From Viola odorata (Eukaryota > Streptophyta > Magnoliopsida > Malpighiales > Violaceae), in contig OY829542.1 of the NCBI GenBank assembly GCA_963691705.1, positions 40,100,579-40,164,578 of the forward strand: a stretch of 64,000 nt of DNA, written 5' to 3'. Position 1 is the stretch's first letter. The number at the start of each line of letters is the position of its first letter. Below, piece after piece: positions 46,250 through 58,880 of this stretch. A model generated the notes under the pieces. It was given only the letters and a program-made list of their open reading frames with translations. It was not told where the DNA came from and did not search any database. A program made the translations under genes and the position numbers.

Positions 46250-47801
46250 ATGGTCAGGCTAATTTCTTGGAATAGCAGAGGGTTATACTCTGCCAGGAAG
46301 CGGGGTTTTATCAAGAGATGTTGGCGCAGAGAGCAGTTGGATTTTTGTCTGCTTCAGGAAACTAAGAAAGAATTGGTAGATGAGTTCTTTATGCAATCCT
46401 TGTGGGGGAACCAGGAGGCGCGATGGGTTTGTGCTCCTGCAAGCGGCCGGTCAGGTGGTTTACTTTCGATGTGGAATAATAGAGTTTTTTCGCTTGAGCA
46501 TTCGTTAGTGGGAGACAGGTTTATTTGGTTAAAGGGTATTATGCAGCGTGGGAATTTTAGATGTGTGGTCTTGAATGTGTATGCTTATAACGATGTAACG
46601 TGAAGGGGTCAGCTTAGGGACACCTTAGCCCAGCTTATTGAGAGTAGCGAACACCCTGTTCTAGTGGAGGGTGACTTCAATGAAATCTTAACGCCTTCAG
46701 ATAGGTTGAATGGGGTAGGGAATGCTAGGGGTATGGAGGATTTCCAAGAGTGGGTAAAGAAGTACCGGTTACATGACTTAGTGTTAGTTGGTATATGATT
46801 TACATGGGAAAATTCGGTTTGCAGAAGCAGGCTAGATAGGATCTTTATCCAAGCTGGGTGGGGGGTGTCCACGGGGCTAGGCTGGTCGCTCAACACAGAC
46901 ACGGGTCTGATCATACTCCTCTGCTCCTCCTCACCCAAGACGGTATGAGCTGGGGTCCGAAACCGTTCAGAGACCAGGGAACGTGGTGGGAGGTTGCGGG
47001 TTTCAAGGGCCTGGTGGCCGAATGGTGGAAGGAAGCTACAATTGAACATCCGGGAGTATGTCGAGCAATTCAAAAGATGAGGTATTTGAAGAAGAAGCTG
47101 AAATTATGGAATTTAGAGGTCTTTGGGCATCTAGAAAAATGCCTTGAGGAATTACAGGCGAAGGAAGATGCGCTTGAAAGGATAGCAGATGAGAGACCGC
47201 TGTCTATAGAAGAACAGGGGCAGAGGCTCGAGGTTGGTAACGAGATTTGGGAGCAACAGGGTCGTGTGGATAGGTTTTGGCAGCAGAAAAATAGAACAAA
47301 GTGGGACTTGTAGGGTGATCGAAATACTGGTTATTTCCATCGGGTAGCAAAGGTAAGTATGCTATGGAGGACTGTAACAAATATAGTGACTCATTCAGGT
47401 CGTCATACTGATCCTACAACTATCAAATTAGCTGCGGTCCAACACTACTCTACCTTCTTCGAATCGAAACGGTGGGAGCGCCCGAAAATTCAGGATTTGG
47501 GGTTTAAGAGATTGACTGAGGATGATGCGTGTATGTTGGAAAGGGATATCACTTCAGAGGAGATTTAGGACGCTGTTAAGAGCTGCAATGGTCAAAAGAC
47601 ACCTGGGCCGGATGGCTTCTCTCTCCGGTTCATTTAGAATGCGCGGGAGATTATTGGCCCCGATTTCTGTGTGACGGTTGCGGGCTTCTTTAGAACATGG
47701 GTATTTCCTAAGGGCGCTAACTCTTCATTTATCACGTTATTGCCTAAGATCACCGCGGCTAAGCGATTTAGTGAATTTTGTCCTATCAGCTTAGTGAGCA
47801 G
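46250..47801 (+). pseudogene. LINE ORF2, endonuclease and start of reverse transcriptase, broken
   Basis: The frame opens MVRLISWNSRGLYSARKR and shows FCLLQETKKE (catalytic Glu region), GGLLSMWNN, then after a stop VLVEGDFNEIL, the APE-type endonuclease that nicks target DNA. It then shows WNLEVFGHLEKCLEELQAKE and NTGYFHRVAK. The RT begins with NGQKTPGPDGFSLRFI and FSEFCPISLVSSV. Several stops and frame changes occur. At 47801 it is cut by an LTR element; the RT palm with its catalytic Asp residues is missing from the window. Confidence 0.85.
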
Positions 47802-49861
47802 TGTCGCACCCCCTTTTGGAATTCTTTGTGCGACGAGGGTTTGGGACGAGATGTGAGACGAAATCTGACTCATCTCACATGATGCATATGAAGTCGCCAC
47901 CCTATTTTGTTTCTAGGTTTAGGGAACCTAGTGTCATGGCATAAAAAAGTAAAAAAGCTAAGGCAAGATGGGTCTGAACCCGAGAACAGCGGTTCAGGGT
48001 CGTATTATAGACTCGGGAAGGTGTTAGGCACCCGAGTCACATCCTAAAAAGGTTATCGGAGAAAGGAGGTGTTTTATATCATGCTTGAAAAATAAAAGTC
48101 TTAATTTATGTGATCATGCCCAATAGATGAATTATAATAATTCTAAATAATTCATGCATACGAGCGGATATGCAAAAAAATGTTGGAATAAATAAAAAGG
48201 TGAGAAACGTTTACTTGATACGAGTTGATTTCCCCTTTTGATCGAGATTGAGGAAGAGATAAACGCTCAAGTACTTGACGATTATGCGCATGGAAATGAT
48301 TAATTTGAGCAAGCGCGACTAAAATATCCATGCAAACATTCGAGAAATAAACAGTACAAGCGCAAAAATAAATAGTAGAAGGGCGAAAATAAAATAAATC
48401 GTACAAGTGCGAAAAATAAATGAATAGTATAAGTGAAAAAATAAATAAACAATACAAGTGCGATGATGGCACGAAAAAATGACGGGCCTAAAAACTGGGC
48501 TTGGCCCGCTAGGCCGAGAGTGGGCCCACAGTTGGGCCAAGCCCAGTTGATGGCTGGTGGGCTGAAGCAGCCCAACTTCTCTCTTTCCTGCGTGGGCTTG
48601 CGCAAGGCGCAACCCTTTCTTCTTCCCACCAGCTGGGCCAGACGCGGCCCAACTCTCTCCCTCGCAGGCTTGGCACCAAAGCCAGCCCAAGGCACAAACC
48701 AGAGCCAACGTTTAAACAACAACGATTGAGCACAATGCTCCTTCTTCTTCCTTGGGTCGCCGGTGCTACTGCCGGCGACCAAGGTCCAGCAATCCGGTGA
48801 CAAAAACTGGGTTTCTATATATCAAAACGACTGTCTCAACAACAGTAATTTAATGATATAAAAACAGAAAATTAATTCAAACAAAACAGTGGTTAATTTA
48901 ATAAAAACGGATTGAATTTTAATTAATAAAAAAACTTGAAATTTGTCTGAATTGGCTAGAGATTCGGTGAAGCAAAGCAACGTAATTAATTTAAAGATGA
49001 ACTAGAGTTTATTTGAAAACAAAATAGCCAAGGTTTTCCTTAAAACATGAACAAACCATTTTTCTTTAAAAAAAAAAAGTCGTTAAAAACGCTTAAGAGA
49101 ACGACCAAAATTTTAAACTGGAGTAACTTCAACCCGAAGGTTGAAGTAAGCAATCGCTCGTGATAGAGAGCAGATGCCAAAGAGGGAGAGATTGTTCGTG
49201 TATTGGTGAAGAGAAAGATTCGCGCAAGCTTGCTATTTATAGGGAGAGTAAGTCGGTTGAACGGGGATGATGTGTCGATGAGCAGGGGTTTGGAATGGTT
49301 GTGTGGCTGAGGATTGTTGGAGGGTTCGAAACCAGACCAATGGTGCAGATTGTAGCCTTGACTCTCCCTTTGATTTTTCTGGTTCGATCCAGCGGTACAA
49401 GCAATTTTGCCTGAAAATGGATAAAAACTCAAACCGAAAATGCTAAAATGTAGAATAAAATAAGCTGAAACAATTAACATACAGTAAGTGACGAAAAGTT
49501 TATCATATTGTTCGATAAAAAATACGCTCGTAAGCGATAAAAGTTCGAACGTAAAAATTGTTAAAAATATAAATTGAGTGAAATGCAATGAAATGGCGCG
49601 AGTTAAAATAATAATAAAAAATAAGTGGCTATTGAGCGAAAATGTTCGACCCTTGGTTTCAAAAAATTTACTCGAAACCGATAGGAGTACGAACAAGAAA
49701 AGAGATAAAAATGTGAAAAAACTATGCAATAAAATTTAAATGACATTATGCGTAAAAATAAATATCAGTTGGACAAAAATAAATGAGAGTATGATTTTAG
49801 AAAATTGACGACAAGAAATGTGAAATACGAAAAATTTAAAATAAAAAATCGGGTAGCAACA
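47802..49861 (-). repeat. 3' LTR of the Ogre/Tat-like element
   Basis: About 2.06 kb. The first 1.53 kb matches 56579-58070 closely, including a shared G/C-rich segment near 48480-48790. Open frames inside it (48152-48803, minus) recur in the other LTR with frame differences and are not genes. Confidence 0.85.
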
Positions 49862-50008
49862 GTTGCCCACTCTTTACTATCTTATCGAAAATCCGGTGTA
49901 ACCGAGATTTTTGATGAGCAGTAAAGATGGTTGCTCCCGAACCAGCAATGGTTTGAAAAGTGCAAAATGTAAATGCAGACTTATCTGGGAGTGAGCGATT
50001 AGAGAATT

Positions 50009-50550
50009 TTGACCTGGGCGAGGGTAGTACTCGTAGTCCCTAGGTTGATGTTGAAAGTAAAGTGCAAAAAACATAACTTGACGTCCAAACGGGGACACTG
50101 CAATTGTCGGACCTCTATGCAGAAAATGATGAACTTCAGCTCCGGCGAGGGTAGTACTCTTAGTTCGTCACTGTTGGTGCAGAAAGTAAATTCAAATCCA
50201 GGCGAGGGTAGCACTCGTAGTCCTTTCATTGTTGATGCAGAAAGTAAATTTCAGCTCCGACGAGGGTCGTACTCGAGGGTCGTACTCGTAGTCCGTTGTT
50301 GTTGATACAAAAAGTTAAACTTCAGCTCCGGCGAGGGTAGCACTCGTAGTCCGTTGCTATTGATACAGAAAAGTAAACTCGGCTCCGGCGAGGGTAGTAC
50401 TCGTAGTCTGTTGTTGTTGATGCAGAAAATTAAACTTCAGCTCCTGCGAGGGTAGCACTCGCAGTCCGTTGTTGTTGATGCAGAAAAGTAAAATTAGCTC
50501 CGGTGAGGGTAGTACTCGTAGTCTGTTGTTGTTTGATGCAGAGAATTATA
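50009..50550. repeat. Tandem array 1, about 60-85 bp unit
   Basis: Eight or so copies of GGCGAGGGTAGTACTCGTAG followed by TCCGTTGTTGTTGATGCAGA. Confidence 0.88.
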
Positions 50551-50599
50551 ATGGTGATGTAGCTTTATTGCCCCTAAGACATTGATGTGGAAATTGAAA

Positions 50600-51225
50600 T
50601 GGAAACTGCACTCGGACGCTGCCGCCCGTTGGAGGTTGGTGCTGAAATCCTTCCGGGCGTTGTTGCCCATCGGATGTTGATTTCTGAGGACGATCTCTGA
50701 TAGTGAGGTTGTTGATGGTCTTCTCTGATAGCGAGAACGATCTCTAATAACGAGGTCGGATGTGGATCTCTGATAGCGAGGTCGGATGTAGATCTCTGAT
50801 AGTGAGGAGGATGATCTTTGATAGTGAGGTGGTCTTCTCTGATAGCGAGGAGGATAATCTTCTCTGATAGCGAGGAGGTTTTCTCTGATAGTGAGGAGGA
50901 TGATCTTCTCTGATAGTGAGGTGGTCTTCTCTGATAGTGAGGAGGATGATCTCTGATAGTGAGGTGGGATCTCTGATAGTAAGGGGATGTTGATTTCCGA
51001 AGACAATCTCTGATAGTGAGGTTCGTTGATGGTAAAAAATCCACTTGGACCCTGCTGCCCACCGGGATGTTGATGTTGAGGAATCCTTTCGGGCGCTGCT
51101 GCCTGTCAAATGTCGATGGTGAAATCCTTTCGGACACCGCTGCCCATTGGATGTCAGTGCTGTATTCCTCTCGGACGCTGCTGTCCGTTGGAGGTAGATG
51201 CTGAAGATGTAAATGCATGTTCGTG
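50600..51225. repeat. Tandem arrays 2a and 2b
   Basis: Outer copies of CGGACGCTGCTGCCCGTTGG with GATGTTGATG flank an inner run of short units TCTCTGATAGTGAGGAGGAT (50690-51025, roughly 15 copies with variable length). Serine-rich frames on the minus strand (SLSEKTTSLSEK) come from the inner unit. Confidence 0.85.
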
Positions 51226-51269
51226 TGATGCTATCGCTCTCTGGACATTTGTGTGGACCCATAAAATGA

Positions 51270-51625
51270 AGACAGGATGTATATGGGGATATTTAAAGAT
51301 ATATTGCGTGGACATGACCAATCACAACATTTTTTAAAGACAGGATGTGAGGGACATGACCTTTCACACCATTTAAAAACAGGATGTGAGGGACATGACC
51401 TTTCACATCATTTAAAAATAGGATGTGAGGGACATAAACTTTCACATCATTTAAAAAATATGTTGTGGGGACGTGATCACTTACAACATTTTAAAAAGAT
51501 ATGTTGTGGGAACGTGACCATTTACAATATCTTTTAAAAGACAGGATGTGAGGTACATGACCTTTCACACCATCTAAAAACAGGATGTGAGGGACATGAC
51601 CTTTCACATCATTTTAAAAGACATA
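51270..51625. repeat. Tandem array 3, about 40 bp unit
   Basis: Eight or nine copies of GGATGTGAGGGACATGACCT then TTCACATCATTTAAAAA, with a variant TATGTTGTGGGGACGTGATC. Confidence 0.88.
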
Positions 51626-51689
51626 CATGCACTAAAGTCGCTCTGGGAGGATATGAAATGCAGGAAAATAAATAAGGATTAGGGCGTAC

Positions 51690-51960
51690 CTTCATTCGGA
51701 TGTTTGATTGGGGAATGAGGGTGTGAACCATCATACGAAATAGATTGTGGAGTGGTAACGTGCTCCATTCGGTTGTTGATCAGATGGTGGGGGAGCATGA
51801 TCCTCCACACGATATTTATTATGGAGTGGTAACGTACTCCATTCGGATGTTTATTGGATGGTGGGGAGAAATGGACCGCCACACGAAAAATGATTGTGGA
51901 ATGGTAACGTGCTCCATTCGAGTGCTTGGTTGCTTTCATTTGGTTGTTTGATTGGTGAGA
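51690..51960. repeat. Tandem array 4, about 80-85 bp unit
   Basis: Three copies of ATTGTGGAGTGGTAACGTGC then TCCATTCGGATGTT. Confidence 0.8.
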
Positions 51961-52654
51961 TTCCACCGAAGCATATTTGTCTCCTGCAAATAGGAAGGAA
52001 ACAAACACGAAGCAGCAATGGATGGAAAAAGAGAGAGCAATTGATAAATGGGAAAATAATGAGATCAAATCATGTATGTTGTATATGAAAGTATTCCCAC
52101 ACTACCCTAAGGTTTGCCCCCAGTATTTCATTGAGATAAAAACAACTTCCCTATCAAGAGAAGGTTCAACAAGTTTGTGCATATTTTTTTTGTGGAGAAC
52201 ATGTCATCCAATTTTCTGTCATATGAGCATGCTTGATCCAAGCCTAGAAAAGCATCTGCATCTTGCCCAGGAGATAACGACCTCAAGGACAGGATTTTCC
52301 CACAACATGTAGACGTAAGCAATCCTCACCGGACATTGGTGTTTGCGCTCACACTCAAAAACAAGGTTACTTGTTTACACTCATAAAGATGCAACAAACA
52401 TAGCACAAAATCAGATTTACAATGTCAATCCGAGTGAATAAACTTCAAATAAAGATGCACATGCATGGGCCTTCTAATAATCGAGAGGACTTTACAAGAG
52501 AAAAGAAAGGAAGTAGATAGAAAGACAGAATATGGGAAAAATCTGTCTAGCAAGGAAGTGGTTTTTAGCAGAAAGAAAAGGGTTTAAATGAGCAGCGCAC
52601 AACTAAGGTTGCTAGCCGGAAGTAAGGTGCACAAGTTCTTTAGCCTTTGCTGGG

Positions 52655-52965
52655 GATGCTCCTTCTTTAAGATCACCATTTGTTGGTGACGAAGCGCACC
52701 GATTTTTGAATCTTTACAGGGAATGATCTCTTTTACTTTTTAGATCCTTATTTTTCGTTGATGAAGAGCACCGGTTTTTGAATCTTTGCAGGGAATGAGC
52801 TCTTTTACTTTTGAGATCATCATTTGTCGTTGACGAAGTGCCAATTTTTGAATTTTCATTGGGAATAATCTCTTTTTGTTTTGAGACCATTTTTCAATTT
52901 TCATCGGAAATTATCTCTTTTATTTTGAGACCATTTTGTTGACTTTTGACCATTTTTGTACTTGC
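52655..52965. repeat. Tandem array 5, about 60-85 bp unit
   Basis: Four to five shortening copies of GGGAATGATCTCTTTTACTT with TGAATCTTTACA and TTGTTGACGAAG. Confidence 0.8.
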
Positions 52966-52969
52966 TTAT

Positions 52970-54990
52970 GCTTTTTATTGATTTTTTTTTTGTTTTTTTT
53001 TGCCTCTTTTTGTTTGTTTTTGCGAGCAAAGCAAGTACAATTTTTGTCTAGTCCGTCGTCATTTCCGTCTTTGGCAAAGGCCTTTAAGTCTTGATTTTTG
53101 GCCTTCTTCCGGCGTTGACCATCAGCAATCTTCGGAGTTTTCGCATCCCCTCTTGCGCAAACTAAGTTCGATGTGCACCTTACCTTCGGTTAATAACCTC
53201 AGTTGGGCACTGCTCATTATTTAGGGAGTTCAAGTGGAAGCAAGAGATTTTACAAGCGGCTTAGAGAAGAAATGAATTGAATAGAGAGCAAAAGTAAGTG
53301 TTTGAAGACAAAAAAATGAGAAGACCAAAGAAACTTGAAAGCAAAGAGCAAAGTCCAATGTCATCTTACAGCTATCCCATGTCTGATATTGCATGTACCT
53401 TGGATATTATGCAAATATAACTAGCACTTAGTTAGGCATTTGCACTCATGAAAGAAGTATGGCGTGAAGGCCCAAAATGCTCACAGAGATGTGTTTGTGA
53501 TTGCTTACGTCTAAGGCATGCCAAAGATATAAGAGCTAGCATCCGAGATCATGCATGTCATATAACTTGAAATGGATGCACAAGTTATCTATGATGTAGT
53601 AACATGTTGAACATGCTCAATTTATGGAAGGTTTGAAAAAATTAAGGGTAGTGTGGATTTTATTCAAAAAATTGTTTTTTACAATTACAACAAATCTTAA
53701 CAGTTTTAGCAATTTTATAGACAAAAACGTGAGGGTATGACCACTCACGAAAATTTATGAATAATTTAAAATATTTCCCCTAATGTGGGAATGAATGCAG
53801 AATAGTTGTATAAATGGCTAAAACTTAAAAAGACAGAGAAGAGAATGGACTTCTCTGGATGTGCGCAGCTAATAATCTGACAGGTTCACCAGCGGGGAAT
53901 CAACTCCATGATTCTGATCCAACATCGTTCACGCTTAGATTGGATAATAGTATTGATGTAGACATTTCTAGCAGTTCCCTCATAGTCAATAGCAGCATCG
54001 CGAAGGATGGTCATCAAGTTCTTGAATAGTGTTTTAGGCTTAGACAACCTCCTGGATGACCAGATGATGACTTCTTGCTAGAAATGCACGATCTTTCTGT
54101 ATATTCCGTCTTGGGAACAACTGAATCTTTTCTGAACTTGGTCGGGTCGCCAAGGAAAGATGAGCTCACAATGAACCTTGAGACTGGTTATTTGCCAATG
54201 CAAGATGTTCTGCAAAGAAACCAGCTCATCGTAGCGAATGAAGAACTATCTTGAAATCTTTCCCGATTCACTCCTTGACTGCTCTGGACGAGGAGACATC
54301 TTCTGCATTGGGGATGACCAGTTGCTGATAATTTGTTCAAGAGGTATGGCTTGAACATCCTTTGGAGTGATAAAAGAGAATCCTTGGTCAGCTAGAGATT
54401 CAAGTTGCTACTAGGAAAGCTAACCGGTTGTTCCCCTTCAGAGAGACGTTTCAACACTTTAACTTTTACAGCACGGGATTGTGGATAAAATAAGTGAATG
54501 TAATCACATAAACATATGTGCTTACTGGCTCGGAAATTGGAGGATTGGTGTTTGTCGTATGATCGTTGTATCTATGCACGGAGAGATCTTACAGCAAATG
54601 ATTATGATGATCAAATTCAAAACGTGAAAGATTTGATCACAGAATTTGCAGTCGAGAGCCGCGTGGGGCACAAATGTCATTATATCACAGAACAAGACTG
54701 CGTTAAATGTGTCGATTGGGAACCGGTAGGAGGAGGGTTCCTCTGGCCCGTTGTAGTCGTGATCTGAAGCAAAGGTGGGATGGACGCACCAAGCTCATCA
54801 TTTTGAATTAAAGTTTTCACTTTGCCCCTAGTAACAATATGCTCAACCTTCGGTGTTCCCTGATGCCTTTTTTTGGTCATCATTTCAATTGTTTGCCCCC
54901 TAGTTTACAAGTCTTATTGTACCCACGAAGCGCCCTTGTTTATAGTCGTAGGCTTGACTAATGTACAAAAATATTGGGGGATATTCCCAC
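52970..54990 (-). other. Interior of the Ogre/Tat-like element without a recognised gene
   Basis: Translated pieces on the minus strand around 53.9-54.5 kb look protein-derived (for example ADQGFSFITPKDVQAIPLEQ near 54.35 kb) but I could not name the domain. Stops are frequent. Confidence 0.4.
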
Positions 54991-55400
54991 TGAATGAATG
55001 GGTCCATCGTAGGCTCGGAGAGCGTTCATTCAAGAGCTAGTAGGAGGAGGGTTGACGATCACGTTGCGTCCTTCAAAAGAGATTGGTCCACTCTTGATAA
55101 GGCGATCTACCTTTCCTCTGAGAGTAGAGTAGTTTTCTATGATGTGGCCCTGAGTTCTAGCATGGTACATGAATCTCGCATCATGATCATACTACTTTGG
55201 GGAAAGGCCGCATAGGTTGGATTGGGGGGGACGCGATCAGCTCTGCTGCCAAGAGATGCTCGTAAATTTCCCCTGCAGAAAGAGGGAGAGGTGGCACTGG
55301 TTCCCGATTCCCGCGATTATTTTGGTTTCTCGGTTGACTTGATGGGCCAAATGGTCTGCGTCGTGTGGGCTGCGGCATATGCAGTGGAGGAGGTCATTTG
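54990..55400 (-). pseudogene. Gag C-terminal remnant, Ogre type
   Basis: RRPFGPSSQPRNQN, PLPLSAGEIYEHLLAAELIA, PIQPMRPFPK and then KVDRLIKSGPISFEG follow the order seen at the end of Ogre-type gag, where a zinc-knuckle-like segment normally stands between. Here the knuckle cysteines and histidine are mostly lost and stops intervene. Confidence 0.65.
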
Positions 55401-56556
55401 TAGCTAAGTCGACGGGAGACAGGGCTAACGTCTTTCTTGCCAGGGAGTGTACTCTAAGGTGTTATTTCAGATGTGGAAGCAACAATCATCCCCAACTCGG
55501 TTCCTTGCTTGACCATAAGAGGTTGGACTGCGGCTGAATCTGATGCCCCCTAGGAGGTTGGACTCTTGGTGGTTTAGGCCTTATGAGTTGAGTGGAATGG
55601 CCTCAGGATGGGTAAAAATATTGGGATCCTGAACGGATGATTAAATGGCCCTAAGGCGAGAGTAAATACTGAGATTCTGGGTTGATCTCCTTCTTGCCGA
55701 GATTGAGCGTGGGCCTAGTCAAAGGAGGCCCAATGGGTGTATCACCTTGTCTAGTGATGCCAATCTTCAAAGGTCGGGACAGCCGACGTGACAAACTGAA
55801 GGGGATTCAGATTAAGAAAAAAATGTTACCATGATCCGTGAGATAATGGGGGCATGGAAGTAACATCGACCGCAGGTGAAGCAAATGGCTTCCCCATTTG
55901 AGCAAAACAGGGGTAAAAATCGGGCGGAAAATTAATCGTTGTAAATTGAAAAAATTAATCGGCGTAAAAATTTGAGAAATCATTTATAAAATGTGAAAAA
56001 GTGGAAATTTTGAGAAATCAATTGTAAATTGAAAAAATTTGAGAAATCAGTGGAAAAAGTGAAACAAAATCGCAATATGCGCATTTCAATATGATGCATA
56101 TGCTGGTGTGACACCAACTATTTCTATTTTGGCTGGAAGGCTCTCGGACGATACCATAGAAGTGGTCCCTCAGTAAATGGATATGAGAGTGTTTACCGAA
56201 TCATAAAAGGATACGTGGTGCTCAACCCATTTAGGGGTTCGAGTCCGAGTTAGGGTTCGTGAAAGCTTACCAGGGCTTGGGCCCCAGGACTTTACTACTA
56301 CCGACCTAATCCTATTTGGAAATGCCCGGTGATAGGGATTATGCGTGAAAAATGCGTATGCAATGACAGTTTTTTAAAGCGAGTAACACATAGCAACAAA
56401 TCAGGTATAAACAATTTATCAAAGCGGATAAATACATGAAAAACAATTAATAATGTGAAAAAATCAAATGATAATACATGAAAAACAATTAATCATGTAC
56501 AAAAATCATATGAAAAAAACAAACACCTCAAAAAAAATCCGACTTTGACCCTATTA
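55401..56556 (-). other. Gag N-terminal / leader region, decayed
   Basis: No long open frame. AT-rich with short direct repeats (ATTGAAAAAATT, TTGAGAAATCA at 55950-56060). It leads up to the PBS. Confidence 0.5.
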
Positions 56557-56578
56557 GTCCCCAGTGAAGTCGCCAAAC
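56557..56578 (-). other. Primer-binding site of the Ogre/Tat-like element
   Basis: The minus strand reads TTTGGCGACTTCACTGGGGA next to the LTR end, of the TGGCGACTCCGCTGGGGA type found in Ogre-like elements. Confidence 0.75.
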
Positions 56579-58070
56579 TGCCGCACCCCCTTTTGGAATT
56601 CTTTGTGTGACGCGGGTTTGGGACGAGATGTGAGATGAAATCTGACTCATTTCACATGATGCATATGAAGTCGTCACCCTATTTTGTTTCTAGGTTTAAG
56701 GAACCTAATGTCATGGCATAAAAAAGTAGAAAAGCTAAGGCAAGATGGGTCTGAACCCGAGAACAGCGGTTCGGAGTCGTATTATAGACTCGGGAAGGTG
56801 TTAGGCACCCGAGTGACATCCTAAAACGGTTACCGAAGAAAGGAGGTGTTTTATATCATACTTGAAAAATAAAAATCCTAATTTATGTGATCATGCCCAA
56901 TAGATGAATTCTAATGATTCTAAATAATTCATGCATACGAGCGGATATGCAAAAAAATGTTGGAATAAATAAAAAGGTGAGAAACGTTTACTTGATACGA
57001 GTTGATTTCCCCTTTTGATCGAGATTGAGGAAGAGATAAACGCTCAAGTACTTGACGATTATGTGCGTGGAAATGATTAATTTGAGCAAGTGCGACTAAA
57101 ATATCCATGCAAACATTCGAGAAATAAACAGTACGAGCGCAAAAATAAATAGTACAAGGGCGAAAATAAAATAAATAGTACAAGTGCGAAAAATAAATAA
57201 ACAGTACAAGTGGAAAAATAAATAAATAATACAAGTGCGACGATGGCACGAAAAAATGACGGGCCTAAAAACTGGGCTCGGCCCACTGGGCTGAGAGTGG
57301 GCCCATAGTTGGGCCAAGCCCAGCAGATGGCTGGTGGGCTGAAGCAGCCCAGCTTCTCTCTTTCCTGCGTGGGCTTACGCAAGGCGCAGCCCTTTCTTCT
57401 TCCCACCAGCTCTCTCCCTCGCGGGCTTGGCACCAAAGCCAGCCCAAGGCATAAACCAGACCCAACGTTTAAACAACAACGGTCGAGCACAGTGCTCCTT
57501 CTTCTTCCTAGGGTCGCCGGCGCTACTGCCGGCGACCAAGGTCCGACAATCTAGTTTCTATATATCAAAATGACCGTCTCAACAATAGTAATTTAATGGT
57601 ATAAAAATAGAAAATTAATTCAAACAAAACAGTGGTTAATTTAATAAAAATGGAATGAATTTTAATTAACAAAAAAACTTGAAATTCGTCCGAATTGGCT
57701 AGAGATTCGGCGAAGCAAAGTAACGTAATTAATTTAAAGATGAACTAGAGTTTATTTGAAAACAAAATAGCCAAGGTTTTCCTCAAAACACGAACAAACC
57801 ATTTTTCTTATAAAAAAAACTCGTTAAAAACGCTTAAGAGAACGACCAAAATTTTAAACTGGAGTAACTTCAACCCGAAGGTTGAAGTAAGAAATCGCTC
57901 GTGATAGAGAGCAGATGCTAAAGTGGGAGAGATTGTTCGTGTATTGGTGAAGAGAAACGTTCGCGCAAGCTTGCTATTTATAGGGAGAGTAAGTCGGTTG
58001 AACGGGGATGACGTGTCGACGAGTAGCGGTTGGGAATGGTTGTGTGGCTGAGGATTGTTGGAGGGTTCGA
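56579..58070 (-). repeat. 5' LTR of the Ogre/Tat-like element, truncated
   Basis: Matches 47802-49329 up to GGAGGGTTCGA and then switches to LINE sequence at 58071. The missing part includes the outer LTR end, so no target duplication can be seen. Confidence 0.83.
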
Positions 58071-58880
58071 GGTTACTGGTAGTGTGGGAACAACGATCGA
58101 GGCGAAGAGACGAGGAGAAGCTGGTTTCCTGGCAAAGTTGGCATGTCCAACGTGCTAATTATCTGGACCGTGTGATCTTGGTTGACTTCTGGCACCATAC
58201 AGGATCGAGTTCTTCCTCTGGTTGGCTCTACGCAAGCAACTGGTGACCAAGGACTTTCTATGGAAACGTAGCATGTTAACTGCTGAGGATAATGTTTGCC
58301 CTATGTGTGACCAGTTTGGAGAAACTGTCCATCATATGCTGCTGCATTACAGTACGGCTTCTGGGTGCTGGGATATGGTGATGCAATGGCTGGGCACGGT
58401 TTGGTGTTGTCCTCGGATGGTAGGGGATCTATGGGGCATGTGGGATAGTCTGGTTCCTTGTAGGGGCGAGCAGGTGAGAGGAATGTGGCGGGCTCTATTT
58501 TATGCAGTGTTGTGGAGTTTATGGCTGCAGCGAAACAAGGTGGTCTTTCAAAATGCAACTCACTGCACGAGACGCACAGTCAATCTATCCTTCTCGCTAT
58601 GGTATAGGTGGCTGAGGAGCAAGGATCCTACATTTCCATACAGTTTGGGAACGATGCTGCTTTCGCCTACTTGGCTTCTGTCTTGGGGTAGTGTAGGCCG
58701 ATAGTCCAGGTCAGCGTTGTATCGGTAGGGTGAGGTTGTTGTTTTTTTATTGTCTTTTCTGGTGCTTCCTCTGTTGAGGAAGGGCCACACTTGTACATTC
58801 TCTATTCTCCTTTTTTGCTTCTATCTTCTTGATGGTTGCTAATAAAATCTTCAGTTTATGGAAAAAAAGAAAAAGAAAGA
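58071..58880 (+). pseudogene. LINE ORF2 C-terminus (zf-RVT) and 3' end
   Basis: The frame 58222-58704 reads LRKQLVTKDFLWKRSMLTAE, then CPMCDQFGETVHHMLLHY, the zinc-binding reverse-transcriptase-associated domain (zf-RVT), and WRALFYAVLWSLWLQRN before TAG at 58704. About 160 bp further is an A-rich tail (GAAAAAAAGAAAAAGAAAGA) at 58860, after which the AT-rich repeat resumes. It belongs with the LINE pieces at 44585-47801: same strand, and together they split one repeat array. Confidence 0.82.

Larger units (their letters stand above)
47802..58070 (-). mobile_element. Ogre/Tat-like LTR element, decayed, inserted in the LINE
   Basis: The left LTR is complete (47802-49861, TGTCGCACCC to GGGTAGCAACA); the right one (56579-58070) starts alike (TGCCGCACCC) and lacks the last ~530 bp. 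A PBS next to the right LTR (56557-56578, minus: TTTGGCGACTTCACTGGGGA) and a PPT next to the left LTR (minus: AAAGAGTGGGCAAC) give minus orientation. Gag remnants are near 55.0-55.4 kb. The 3' side (49.9-53.0 kb) is filled with tandem arrays. No recognisable pol remains. The LINE resumes at 58071, so part of the LTR and of the LINE RT is deleted. Confidence 0.82.

Noticed and set aside
48152..48803. Open frames on the minus strand (and their counterparts at 56929-57490)
   Set aside because: They lie in the two LTR copies of one element, differ by frame-breaking changes and show no domain.
50494..51262. Serine-rich frames (SLSEKTTSLSEK) of up to 214 codons
   Set aside because: These come from the CTCTGATAGTGAGGAG repeat unit in tandem array 2.
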